Source: Deltaproteobacteria bacterium (GTDB lineage: Bacteria > Desulfobacterota > Desulfobacteria > Desulfobacterales > Desulfatirhabdiaceae). From it: 5,793 nt of DNA. Shown here piece by piece: positions 1 to 5,793 of the stretch. The position numbers were made by a program, and so were the translations under genes. Below the pieces are notes generated by a model, which was not told the origin of the DNA, made no database searches, and saw only the letters and a program-made list of their open reading frames with translations. Location: the NCBI GenBank assembly GCA_026388755.1, contig JAPLJE010000286.1, positions 1 through 5,793 of the forward strand, read 5' to 3'. How positions within the stretch are numbered: the stretch's first letter is position 1; each line of letters starts with the position of its first letter.

Positions 1-9
1 ATCAGTCAT
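1..9 (-). CDS. Possible start of the gene downstream of guaB (partial, 3 codons)
   Basis: Reading the minus strand past the guaB stop, an AAGGA sequence (positions 18-14) lies 4 bases before an ATG at 9-7, followed by codons for Thr and Asp before the window ends. The gap from the guaB stop is 28 bases, with no visible terminator hairpin, so a co-transcribed second gene is plausible. In many bacteria guaB is followed by guaA (GMP synthase), which would convert the XMP made by GuaB into GMP. That identity is only a guess from gene order, because three codons cannot identify a protein. Confidence 0.3.
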
Positions 10-37
10 TGCATCCTTAATAAATGCAGCCCAATAA

Positions 38-1501
38 TTAATCCAGCCGATAATTCGGCGCTTCCTTGGTAATGATCACGTCATGGACATGGCTTTCCCT
101 GAGTCCTGCGGCGCTGATCCGGATAAACGTTGCCTTTTCCCTCAACTCTGCAATGGACTTGCATCCGGCATACCCCATGCCCGCCTTGAGCCCACCGATC
201 AGCTGAAAAATATTGGCCGAAAGCGTTCCCGAGTAAGGCACCCGTCCCACGATGCCTTCTGGGACCAGCTTGTCATCTTCTTCCTGCTCCGTCTGATAAT
301 ACCGGTCCTTGCTGCCTTTTTTCATGGCTTCCAGCGACCCCATGCCCCGATACACCTTATAGCTTCTGCCCTGAAAAAAAATGGACTCCCCAGGGCTTTC
401 CTCAGTTCCGGCAAAAAGACCGCCAATCATTACCACATGGGCGCCTGCACCGATGGCTTTGGTCACATCGCCGGAAAATTTAATGCCGCCGTCAGCGATC
501 AGCGGAACGCCCTTTCGGTTGCAGATGTCCTTGCAGTTTATGATTGCAGTCATCTGGGGAACACCAGCGCCCGCTACGATGCGGGTTGTGCATATCGAGC
601 CAGGGCCAATGCCGATCTTCACCCCGTCAACGCCGGCCAGAATTAGATCCTCGGCACCTTTTTCAGTTGCCACATTCCCGGCAATGAGCTCGATATTGCC
701 GAAAGTCTGTTTTAACGTAATCACCGCATCCATAACATTTTTGGAATGACCGTGAGAGGTATCAATCAAAATCACATCTGCGCCTGCCTTAAGCAGCATT
801 TCGGCGCGTTCCAGCATATCCGGTCCGACGCCAATGGCAGCACCCACCCGAAGTCTTCCCTTGTCATCCTTGCAGGCATTTGGGTATTTTTTGATTTTCT
901 CAATGTCTTTAATCGTGATCATACCGGTCAGCCGGCCGTTTTTATCCACGACCAGAAGCTTTTCAATCCGGTGCTCGTGAAGCAGTTTTTTTGACTCATC
1001 CAGATTAATGCCTTCGGTTACCGTAACCAGATTCTTATGGGTCATCACTGCGGACACGGGTCTGGCAAGATCGGTTTCAAACCGAAGATCCCGGTTGGTC
1101 ACAATTCCGACCAACCGATCGCCGTCCGTTACCGGAACCCCCGAAATTCGATATTCTTCCATGAGGTTGAGAACGTCCTGGACGGTCTGGTCAGGCCTGA
1201 TGGTCACCGGATCAATAATCATGCCGCTTTCAGACTTTTTGACCTTTCCCACCTCCATAACCTGATTCTCAATGCTCATGTTGCGATGAATAAACCCCAG
1301 CCCACCATCTCTGGCCATGCTGATGGCAGTTCGCGATTCGGTAACCGTATCCATTGCAGCGCTGACGATGGGAATGTTCAACGTCAGATTTCGCGTCAGC
1401 CACGTTGTGGTCGTAACATCTTTGGGGAGCACATCCGAATAGCTGGGTACCAGCAGGACATCATCAAATGAAAAAGCTTCCTGGATGGTTATTTCTTTCA
1501 T
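38..1501 (-). CDS. guaB: IMP dehydrogenase
   Basis: This cytoplasmic enzyme oxidises IMP to XMP with NAD+, the committed step of guanine nucleotide synthesis. The 487-residue product has the usual bacterial length and full domain order. The N-terminal part of the TIM barrel (about 1-90) contains [10 protein letters not shown] and the SAAMDTVTE stretch. Two tandem CBS domains follow (about 94-202), usually a regulatory nucleotide-binding module. The barrel then resumes with DTSHGHS (248-254, NAD side) and the catalytic loop [10 protein letters not shown], whose nucleophile is Cys304. ADGGIK (336-341) binds the IMP phosphate/ribose side, and the mobile flap SKDRYYQ carries the Arg400-Tyr401 pair. 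The C-terminus has the family's [10 protein letters not shown] motif. The ATG start is supported by a GGAGG site 6 bases upstream and by the usual N-terminus. It is transcribed away from the importer operon. No key residue is missing. Confidence 0.98.
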   Translation of the reverse strand: MKEITIQEAFSFDDVLLVPSYSDVLPKDVTTTTWLTRNLTLNIPIVSAAMDTVTESRTAISMARDGGLGFIHRNMSIENQVMEVGKVKKSESGMIIDPVTIRPDQTVQDVLNLMEEYRISGVPVTDGDRLVGIVTNRDLRFETDLARPVSAVMTHKNLVTVTEGINLDESKKLLHEHRIEKLLVVDKNGRLTGMITIKDIEKIKKYPNACKDDKGRLRVGAAIGVGPDMLERAEMLLKAGADVILIDTSHGHSKNVMDAVITLKQTFGNIELIAGNVATEKGAEDLILAGVDGVKIGIGPGSICTTRIVAGAGVPQMTAIINCKDICNRKGVPLIADGGIKFSGDVTKAIGAGAHVVMIGGLFAGTEESPGESIFFQGRSYKVYRGMGSLEAMKKGSKDRYYQTEQEEDDKLVPEGIVGRVPYSGTLSANIFQLIGGLKAGMGYAGCKSIAELREKATFIRISAAGLRESHVHDVIITKEAPNYRLD

Positions 1502-1505
1502 GGGT

Positions 1506-1512
1506 TTCCTCC
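1506..1512 (-). promoter_or_regulatory. Ribosome binding site of guaB
   Basis: On the minus strand the sequence reads GGAGGAAACCC directly before the ATG at 1501-1499. GGAGG is a strong Shine-Dalgarno match with 6 bases of spacing, and it fixes the guaB start. Confidence 0.85.
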
Positions 1513-1547
1513 ATAGGGTTTATACATGGCCACTGTTTTAACCGATT

Positions 1548-1576
1548 AAAATACAAGAAGACAATGGCTTTGGCAA
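1548..1576 (-). promoter_or_regulatory. Candidate sigma70-type promoter of guaB
   Basis: On the minus strand, TTGCCA (1576-1571, 5 of 6 to the -35 consensus) is followed after exactly 17 bases by TATTTT (1553-1548, 4 of 6 to the -10 consensus). This would put the transcript start near 1541 and give a leader of about 40 bases. No riboswitch-like fold or purine-repressor palindrome was recognised in that leader. The call is by eye on short motifs. Confidence 0.45.
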
Positions 1577-1645
1577 ATACTAATTTGGTCTTTCGGTAAA
1601 ACACGTAAATTCTGTCAAACACCGGCTGATTCCTTCTGTTTTTTA

Positions 1646-1673
1646 TTGACGAACAAAATATTGCCTGTATTTT
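1646..1673 (+). promoter_or_regulatory. Candidate sigma70-type promoter of the importer operon
   Basis: TTGACG (1646-1651, 5 of 6 to the -35 consensus) is followed after 16 bases by TATTTT (1668-1673, 4 of 6 to the -10 consensus). The transcript would start near 1680, leaving a leader of about 43 bases before the ATG at 1723. The -10 octamer TGTATTTT is the same as in the opposing guaB promoter candidate. A small inverted pair, GATA-AA-TATC, sits just downstream at 1678-1687 and is too short to call an operator. Confidence 0.45.
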
Positions 1674-1710
1674 ATCCGATAAATATCATTCATCTAGTAG
1701 ATTTATCTTG

Positions 1711-1717
1711 AGGAGGG
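1711..1717 (+). promoter_or_regulatory. Ribosome binding site of the substrate-binding protein gene
   Basis: AGGAGGG lies 5 bases before the ATG at 1723. This near-perfect site decides against the in-frame TTG at 1708, which lies upstream of it and could not use it. Confidence 0.88.
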
Positions 1718-1722
1718 TTACC

Positions 1723-2934
1723 ATGAAAAAATCGCTCGAAATGGTTGTCTGTGGAATGCTGTTCATTGCCTTAACGGCTGCTCTCCTGATTGCGGCAGAT
1801 CCCATAAAGGTCGGCATCGTGGATTGTTATACCGGACCCCCCAGCACTTATACCAATGATGTTCGGGATGCGTTTAAACTGGCCACTGACAAAATCAATG
1901 CCAAAGGCGGGGTACTGGGCAGAAAAATCGAATTTACGACCCGAGATAGCAAATTCAAGGTGGATCTGGGCCTGAGCGCAGCCAAAGAGCTGATCATGCG
2001 GGAAAAAGTCAACCTGTTGATGGGAACCATCAACAGCGCCGAAGCCCTGGCCATCTCGGATTTATGCAAAACCGAAAAAATACCCCTGCTGGTAACTTTT
2101 TCCAAAAGCGATGCCATTACCGGTGAAAAAGGACACCGGTATGTTTTTTCGATGAATGAAAACACATCAATGGCCGGAAAAGCCGCTGCCGTGGCCCTTT
2201 CCAAAAAACCCTACATCAAATACTGGATCGGCGGAGACGACTATGAATATGGACATGCCATTGCAGACGGTGTATGGCAGAATCTCAAAAAGCTGAAACC
2301 CGAGGCCGAGTTGCTTGGCCAGACCTGGTGGAAGGTGGGAGAGGCGGATTTTACCCCGTATATTACAGCAATGCTTTCGGCAAAACCCGACGCCGTCATC
2401 ATTGCGACCGGCGGCAAGAACTGCGTGCCCTTTCTGAAAGCCGCAGAAACCACTGGGTTTAACAAGCGTGTTCCGTTTTACATGCACACGGCAACCGAGC
2501 TGTCCACCCTTCAGCCCCTGGGGCTCGATGCTCCCGAAGGAGTACTGGGCACTTCCAATTATTTTTTCTACTATCCGGAAACCCCGGAAAACAAGGAATT
2601 TGTCAAAGATTTTCAACAGGCATTCGGCAGACCCCCCAAGGTCGGCGCCTTATACGGCTACATTACAGCAGCCTTTATTGCCAAAGCCTATGAAAAAGCC
2701 GGAACCATCGACACAGAAAAATTCATCGACGCACTGGAAGGCATGACCGTTGACAGCCCGGTTGGGAAACTCACCATCCGGCCATATGATCACCAGGTCA
2801 TGTTTCCCATGTTCATGGGCGTGACCCAAAAGGCGCCGGGATATGATTTTCTGATTGCATCGGACATTGTCACGATTTCTGGCGAAGATGTCATGCCGAC
2901 AATCGAAGAAATCAAGAAAGCACGTGGACAGTGA
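1723..2934 (+). CDS. Branched-chain amino acid-type ABC transporter periplasmic substrate-binding protein
   Basis: The 403-residue protein should capture the importer's ligand in the periplasm. It opens with a Sec-type signal peptide: MKK, a hydrophobic core of about residues 7-24, and probable cleavage after IAA (23-25) before DPIKV. The mature part follows the type I periplasmic binding fold (Peripla_BP_6, LivJ/LivK-like). It shows a first strand IKVGIVDCYTGP (28-39), NAKGGVLGRKIE (59-70), a GTINSAEA ligand-side turn (101-108), GDDYEYG (171-177), the second-lobe segment EADFTPYITAM (207-217), and a late DHQ (356-358) common in this family. The ligand cannot be read from sequence: where LivJ has an Ala-Ala-Thr anchor, this protein has TFSKSD (125-130). 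It is the first gene of the operon and ends 12 bases before the permease gene, with no intervening hairpin. The family call is firm; the substrate is open. Confidence 0.93.
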   Translation: MKKSLEMVVCGMLFIALTAALLIAADPIKVGIVDCYTGPPSTYTNDVRDAFKLATDKINAKGGVLGRKIEFTTRDSKFKVDLGLSAAKELIMREKVNLLMGTINSAEALAISDLCKTEKIPLLVTFSKSDAITGEKGHRYVFSMNENTSMAGKAAAVALSKKPYIKYWIGGDDYEYGHAIADGVWQNLKKLKPEAELLGQTWWKVGEADFTPYITAMLSAKPDAVIIATGGKNCVPFLKAAETTGFNKRVPFYMHTATELSTLQPLGLDAPEGVLGTSNYFFYYPETPENKEFVKDFQQAFGRPPKVGALYGYITAAFIAKAYEKAGTIDTEKFIDALEGMTVDSPVGKLTIRPYDHQVMFPMFMGVTQKAPGYDFLIASDIVTISGEDVMPTIEEIKKARGQ

Positions 2935-2946
2935 CGGATTGATTCG

Positions 2947-3843
2947 ATGCTCAATTTCATCTCCCATATCTCTTTGTCGTCCCTTTTGCAGCAGATTCTG
3001 GTAGGCCTCAGCCGGACAACAATTCTGTTTATCGTGGCCTCCGGCCTGAGCCTGGTTTTGGGGGTTCTTCGAATACCGAACCTGGCGCACGGCTCATTTT
3101 ATATGATCGGCGCCTTTTTAACCTATTCTGTTTCAGTTGTCGTAGGAGGAAAAGCCGGGTTTTGGGTGGCGCTGGCAGTAGCGCCGGTGGGTGTGGCCCT
3201 GATCAGCCTCATCCTGGAGCGGGGGCTTTTCTGCCATTTGTATGACCGGGAACATCTCATGCTGCTGCTGTTTACGTTTTCATTTACCCTGGTCTTTGGG
3301 GACATCGTCAAGATCATCTGGGGTTCGGATTTCCGGTCCATTTCAACGCCAGCTGTTTTTCAGGGGTCTTTGGCGATTTTCGGCCTGCCGCTTCCGCGCT
3401 ACAATGTTTTCCTGCTGATTATCGGGCCTCTGGTAGCTTTGGGGCTTTGGGTACTGACCCAGAAAACCAAAATCGGAAAAATCGCACGGGCCGCTGCCGT
3501 TGACCGGGAGATGGTCGGGGCGGTCGGAATCAATGTCAGCCTGGTGTTCTCGGCCGTATTTGTGATCGGATGTTTTCTGGCAGGGCTCGGCGGGGCCTTG
3601 GTGGCACCTACCCAGAACATCACGCAGGGCATGGATCATTCCATCATCATGGAGGCGTTTTTGATCGTTATTGTCGGGGGCCTTGGCAATATCTGGGGGG
3701 CGCTGCTGGGCGCACTGATTTTTGGCCTGACCGACGCCATCGGCATCCTGTTGTGGCCCCAGTTTGCCATAGTGTTTCCCTATGCCGTGGTAGTAACCAT
3801 CCTGATGATCCGCCCCAAGGGCCTTCTCAAATCAACCTGGTAG
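2947..3843 (+). CDS. livH: Branched-chain amino acid-type ABC transporter permease, LivH family
   Basis: This inner-membrane protein should form half of the translocation channel together with the LivM-type partner. At 298 residues it matches the usual LivH length. It is highly hydrophobic, with about eight probable membrane segments near 16-40, 51-66, 72-90, 103-123, 153-170, 197-218, 232-262 and 273-288. Diagnostic stretches are GLSLVLGVLRIPNLAHGSFYMIGA (split here as 33-47 and 48-56), the cytoplasmic ATPase-coupling loop TKIGKIARAAAVDREMVGAVGINV (residues 174-197), and GGLGNIWGALLGALIFG (244-260). The ATG start gives the family's normal N-terminus. No good Shine-Dalgarno sequence precedes it, so translation may depend on ribosomes finishing the upstream gene 12 bases earlier. 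The symbol is by family; the ligand may not be a branched-chain amino acid. Confidence 0.93.
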   Translation: MLNFISHISLSSLLQQILVGLSRTTILFIVASGLSLVLGVLRIPNLAHGSFYMIGAFLTYSVSVVVGGKAGFWVALAVAPVGVALISLILERGLFCHLYDREHLMLLLFTFSFTLVFGDIVKIIWGSDFRSISTPAVFQGSLAIFGLPLPRYNVFLLIIGPLVALGLWVLTQKTKIGKIARAAAVDREMVGAVGINVSLVFSAVFVIGCFLAGLGGALVAPTQNITQGMDHSIIMEAFLIVIVGGLGNIWGALLGALIFGLTDAIGILLWPQFAIVFPYAVVVTILMIRPKGLLKSTW

Positions 3844-3850
3844 AAGGAAG
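3844..3850 (+). promoter_or_regulatory. Ribosome binding site supporting the TTG start of livM
   Basis: AAGGAAG begins directly after the livH stop codon (3841-3843) and lies 6 bases before TTG at 3857. No ATG or GTG sits at a suitable distance, and the next in-frame ATG is 10 codons further on without such a site. This favours TTG. Confidence 0.7.
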
Positions 3851-3856
3851 ACCGTA

Positions 3857-4810
3857 TTGCCGGTCAAAAAGATCGATATCAAAACGATGTTGTGGTTGAT
3901 GGGAATCGGAGCCCTGTTTCTTTTCCTTCCCCGGTTCCTGCCCCGGTTCTATGTCTACCTGACGGCACTGATCCTGCTGACAGGGCTGCTGGCAACCAGC
4001 CTGAATCTGGTGTTGGGGTTCGGCGGCATGTATCAGTTTCACCACGCGGTGTTTTATGGCATCGGGGCATATTCACTTGCCTTGATGCTTACAAAATCAG
4101 GCCTACCGGCCTGGACCGGCTTTGTTGTTGCACCCCTGGTCTCATCCGTGTTGGGATATATCATCGGTTTGATCTGTGTGAGGTTGTCCAAACTGTATTT
4201 CGGCATGCTTCAAATCTCCCTGGGATCTCTGGTCTGGGCCATCGTGTTCCGGTGGTATTCCTTTACCGGCGGAGATGACGGCATTCACGGCATTCCGCTG
4301 CCAAAGATGCTGTCCGCTTCTCACGGCGCCTATTATTTTACCCTTGTCGTCACCGCAGCTTCCCTGTATTTGATGTACCGCATCGTACATTCCCCCTTTG
4401 GTAGAACGTTTCAGGCCATTCGCGACAATCCCGAAAGGTGCGAGGCCCTCGGCGTCAATGTCCGTCGGCACCAACTCGCGGGAGAAGTGATCGCCGGTTT
4501 TTTTGCCGGGGTTGCCGGAACACTTTTTGTGACGGTTGAAGCTTCCGTATTCCCGGATCTGATGTTCTGGACCCTTTCTCTTGAGATTCTGATCATGTGC
4601 CTTCTGGGCGGATGGTTCACGTTTTTTGGCCCCATGCTGGGCGCCGCCATCATGGTCACGCTCAGAACCTTTGTTGGAATCTATACGGAATACTGGACCC
4701 TGATCCTGGGGATCGTGCTGATGCTGCTGATTTTTTTCATGCCGGATGGCGTGCTGGGGATGATTCTGAAGCCAGGGAGCAGGAGTCGGGAGGCAGGGAG
4801 CAAGTGTTGA
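3857..4810 (+). CDS. livM: Branched-chain amino acid-type ABC transporter permease, LivM family
   Basis: This is the second channel subunit of the importer, in the inner membrane. The 317-residue product starts at TTG, supported by its ribosome binding site. Family landmarks are LNLVLGFGGMYQFHHAVFYG (49-68, variant of the usual 'GQ.SLGH..F' stretch), TGGDDGIHGIP (137-147), and the coupling loop SPFGRTFQAIRDNPE (169-183) followed by ALGVNV. GGWFTFFGPMLGA (251-263) and the terminal FFMPDGVLG (293-301) complete the set. Several long hydrophobic segments are spread over about 12-300. The last 12 residues (306-317, PGSRSREAGSKC) are hydrophilic and unlike the rest. They are encoded by a degenerate 7-bp repeat, so the native C-terminus was probably near Lys305. 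It starts 13 bases after livH ends. The symbol is by family, not by proven substrate. Confidence 0.92.
   Translation: MPVKKIDIKTMLWLMGIGALFLFLPRFLPRFYVYLTALILLTGLLATSLNLVLGFGGMYQFHHAVFYGIGAYSLALMLTKSGLPAWTGFVVAPLVSSVLGYIIGLICVRLSKLYFGMLQISLGSLVWAIVFRWYSFTGGDDGIHGIPLPKMLSASHGAYYFTLVVTAASLYLMYRIVHSPFGRTFQAIRDNPERCEALGVNVRRHQLAGEVIAGFFAGVAGTLFVTVEASVFPDLMFWTLSLEILIMCLLGGWFTFFGPMLGAAIMVTLRTFVGIYTEYWTLILGIVLMLLIFFMPDGVLGMILKPGSRSREAGSKC
4769..4803 (+). repeat. Degenerate 7-bp tandem repeat at the 3' end of livM
   Basis: Five consecutive 7-base units can be laid out from 4769: AAGCCAG, GGAGCAG, GAGTCGG, GAGGCAG, GGAGCAA. All five have C at the fifth position, and the last four begin with G. CAGGGAGCA occurs exactly twice, at 4773-4781 and 4794-4802, 21 bases (three units) apart. 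The run is purine-rich on the plus strand and unlike the flanking membrane-protein coding sequence. It encodes the odd SRSREAGS tail of LivM. Short purine-rich heptad repeats are known between genes in several bacterial groups; membership of a known family is inferred. Confidence 0.6.
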
Positions 4811-4873
4811 AGCACGTTTCATTCTTAGGTCTTCAGCCCATACGCCTTGAGTTATTGATGGGATAAGGTTGAT

Positions 4874-5611
4874 ATGCTGAAAGTTGAAAATCTTCAAAAA
4901 TCCTTTGACGGCTTCATGGCGGTTTCTGACGCCAATCTTGAGGTCAACAAAGGAGAGGTGGTTGCAGTCATCGGCCCGAATGGCGCCGGAAAAACCACGC
5001 TCTTTCATCTGATTACCGGCCAGGTATCTCCGGACAACGGCCGCATTCTTTTCAAAGGTCAGGACATTGCTGGTTTAGCGCCTTATCTTATCTGCAGGAA
5101 AGGAATCTGCCGCTCCTATCAGGTGGTCAATATTTTCAACCGGATGACGGTGTTTGAAAATGTACAAGTTGCCCTGATGTCCTTTTGGAAAATGACTTTT
5201 AACCTGTTGGCGCCGGCCCGAAAGCTTCTGATAAAGGAAACCCTTGACATTCTGGAAAGCGTCGGACTGGCGGAAAAAGCCGATCAGGTCAGCGGTTCTT
5301 TGTCTCACGGCGATCAAAAAGTACTTGAAATCGCCATTGCTCTGGGAAACCGGCCTGAGCTTCTGATTCTGGATGAACCCACAGCCGGCATGTCCCCGGA
5401 AGAAACCGCAATGACTCTATGCGTGATGAACCGGCTTTCCGGGGAACTGGGGCTGACCATTCTGTTCTGTGAACACGACATGGAACTGGTGTTCTCCATT
5501 GCTCGGAGAATCATGGTCATGCAGCAGGGAAAGACCCTGATTCAGGCGGTGCCGGATCAGGTCAAATCCAGCCGGCAGGTACAGGAAGCCTATCTGGGAA
5601 GTGCCGAATGA
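4874..5611 (+). CDS. livG: Branched-chain amino acid-type ABC transporter ATP-binding protein, LivG family
   Basis: This cytoplasmic ATPase couples ATP hydrolysis to import through the LivH/LivM-type channel, paired with the LivF-type subunit encoded next. In its 245 residues all nucleotide-binding elements are visible. They are Walker A GPNGAGKTT (34-42), Q-loop Gln83 in RSYQ, the ABC signature LSHGDQ (143-148), Walker B LLILDE (163-168) with catalytic Glu168, and the switch His201 in CEHDM. The end, VQEAYLG, is typical of LivG-type proteins. The signature has His-Gly-Asp-Gln rather than the textbook SGGQ, a normal variant in this family (the urea transporter's UrtD also has LSHG). The ATG has only a weak site (TAAGG, 5 bases upstream). 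A 63-base gap separates it from livM, and its stop overlaps the next start. Confidence 0.95.
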   Translation: MLKVENLQKSFDGFMAVSDANLEVNKGEVVAVIGPNGAGKTTLFHLITGQVSPDNGRILFKGQDIAGLAPYLICRKGICRSYQVVNIFNRMTVFENVQVALMSFWKMTFNLLAPARKLLIKETLDILESVGLAEKADQVSGSLSHGDQKVLEIAIALGNRPELLILDEPTAGMSPEETAMTLCVMNRLSGELGLTILFCEHDMELVFSIARRIMVMQQGKTLIQAVPDQVKSSRQVQEAYLGSAE

Positions 5612-5793
5612 TGCTTGAGGTCAGCGAAATTCATACTTACTATGGCCTGAGCCATGTCCTTTTCGGCGTTTCCCTTACAGTCAACCAGGGAGAAATCGTC
5701 TGTCTTCTGGGACGAAACGGCGCTGGGAAGAGCACCACCATGCGGAGCATCATGGGGCTGATTCCCCCGCGTAACGGGACCATCCGGTTTAAA
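5608..5793 (+). CDS. livF: Branched-chain amino acid-type ABC transporter ATP-binding protein, LivF family (partial, 3' end outside the window)
   Basis: This is the second ATPase of the importer. Only the first 62 codons are present; the window edge cuts it, and the reading frame is open to the last base. The start overlaps the livG stop by four bases (ATGA), a sign of translational coupling. Two ATG codons stand in a row (5608 and 5611) and either could serve. The visible part has the short LivF-type lead MLEVSEIHTYYGLSHVL, the GEIVCLLGRNG stretch and an intact Walker A, GRNGAGKST (residues 35-43). These are followed by a GLIPPRNGTI segment typical of the family. The signature, Walker B and switch His lie beyond the window and cannot be checked. 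LivF rather than UrtE is favoured by the neighbours, but the two are close in this region. Confidence 0.9.
   Translation, partial: MMLEVSEIHTYYGLSHVLFGVSLTVNQGEIVCLLGRNGAGKSTTMRSIMGLIPPRNGTIRFK

Noticed and set aside
83..646. 187-codon open frame on the plus strand opposite guaB, and similar ones at 1037-1471
   Set aside because: They are antisense to a fully conserved guaB, with no recognisable domains and Cys/His/Pro-rich composition typical of shadow frames.
1613..1618. Perfect TTGACA on the minus strand as the guaB -35 box
   Set aside because: At spacings of 15-18 bases downstream the hexamers (such as CGAAAG) do not resemble a -10 box. The TTGCCA/TATTTT pair with 17 bases between fits better.
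1621..1645. Run of six T (1639-1644) as a rho-independent terminator
   Set aside because: No inverted repeat precedes it. It sits just before the importer's candidate -35 box.
1708..1722. TTG at 1708 as the start of the substrate-binding protein
   Set aside because: It lies upstream of the AGGAGGG site. The ATG at 1723 has ideal spacing and gives a clean MKK signal peptide.
1741..1755. Lipoprotein signal at Cys10 of the binding protein
   Set aside because: The residues before it (Met-Val-Val) do not make a lipobox, and the hydrophobic core lies after this Cys rather than before it.
4807..4835. TGAAG...CTTCA as a terminator or attenuator hairpin after livM
   Set aside because: The stem is only five base pairs with a large loop and no T tract, so it is not distinguishable from chance.
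4142..5008. 288-codon open frame on the minus strand opposite livM/livG
   Set aside because: It spans two well-supported genes and their gap in antisense. Its composition, rich in His, Gln and Lys, resembles no known family and reflects the complement of membrane-protein codons.

Overview
The window holds two divergent transcription units of a Gram-negative-type bacterium. On the minus strand is guaB (IMP dehydrogenase, complete), and just past its stop lie the first three codons of a possible next gene. On the plus strand is a five-gene ABC importer operon of the branched-chain amino acid (Liv/HAAT) type. Moderate GC, an ATG/TTG start mix, strong AGGAGG-type ribosome binding sites, an exported substrate-binding protein and the style of the Liv-type proteins suggest a proteobacterium or desulfobacterium (former Deltaproteobacteria). 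This assignment is an impression from the sequence, not a computed one.

Layout. 1-9 (minus): possible start of a gene after guaB. 38-1501 (minus): guaB. 1502-1722: a 221-bp divergent intergenic region with a candidate promoter for each side. 1723-2934: periplasmic substrate-binding protein. 2947-3843: LivH-type permease. 3857-4810: LivM-type permease, with a TTG start and a repeat-derived C-terminal tail. 4811-4873: the only sizeable gap in the operon. 4874-5611: LivG-type ATPase. 5608-5793: N-terminal third of a LivF-type ATPase, cut by the window edge.

How the genes work together. The binding protein captures a ligand in the periplasm and delivers it to a channel made by the two permeases. 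The two ATPases drive import from the cytoplasmic face. The gene order (binding protein, H, M, G, F) is the standard one, and every core motif I looked for is intact. The substrate is not certain: the binding-protein segment that aligns with the amino-acid anchor of LivJ looks different, so an amino acid, amide, aromatic acid or other small carboxylate is possible. GuaB makes XMP for guanine nucleotide synthesis and has no evident functional tie to the importer beyond sharing the intergenic region.

I found no undescribed system. The most unusual local feature is a degenerate 7-bp tandem repeat that forms the 3' end of livM and opens into the livM-livG gap.
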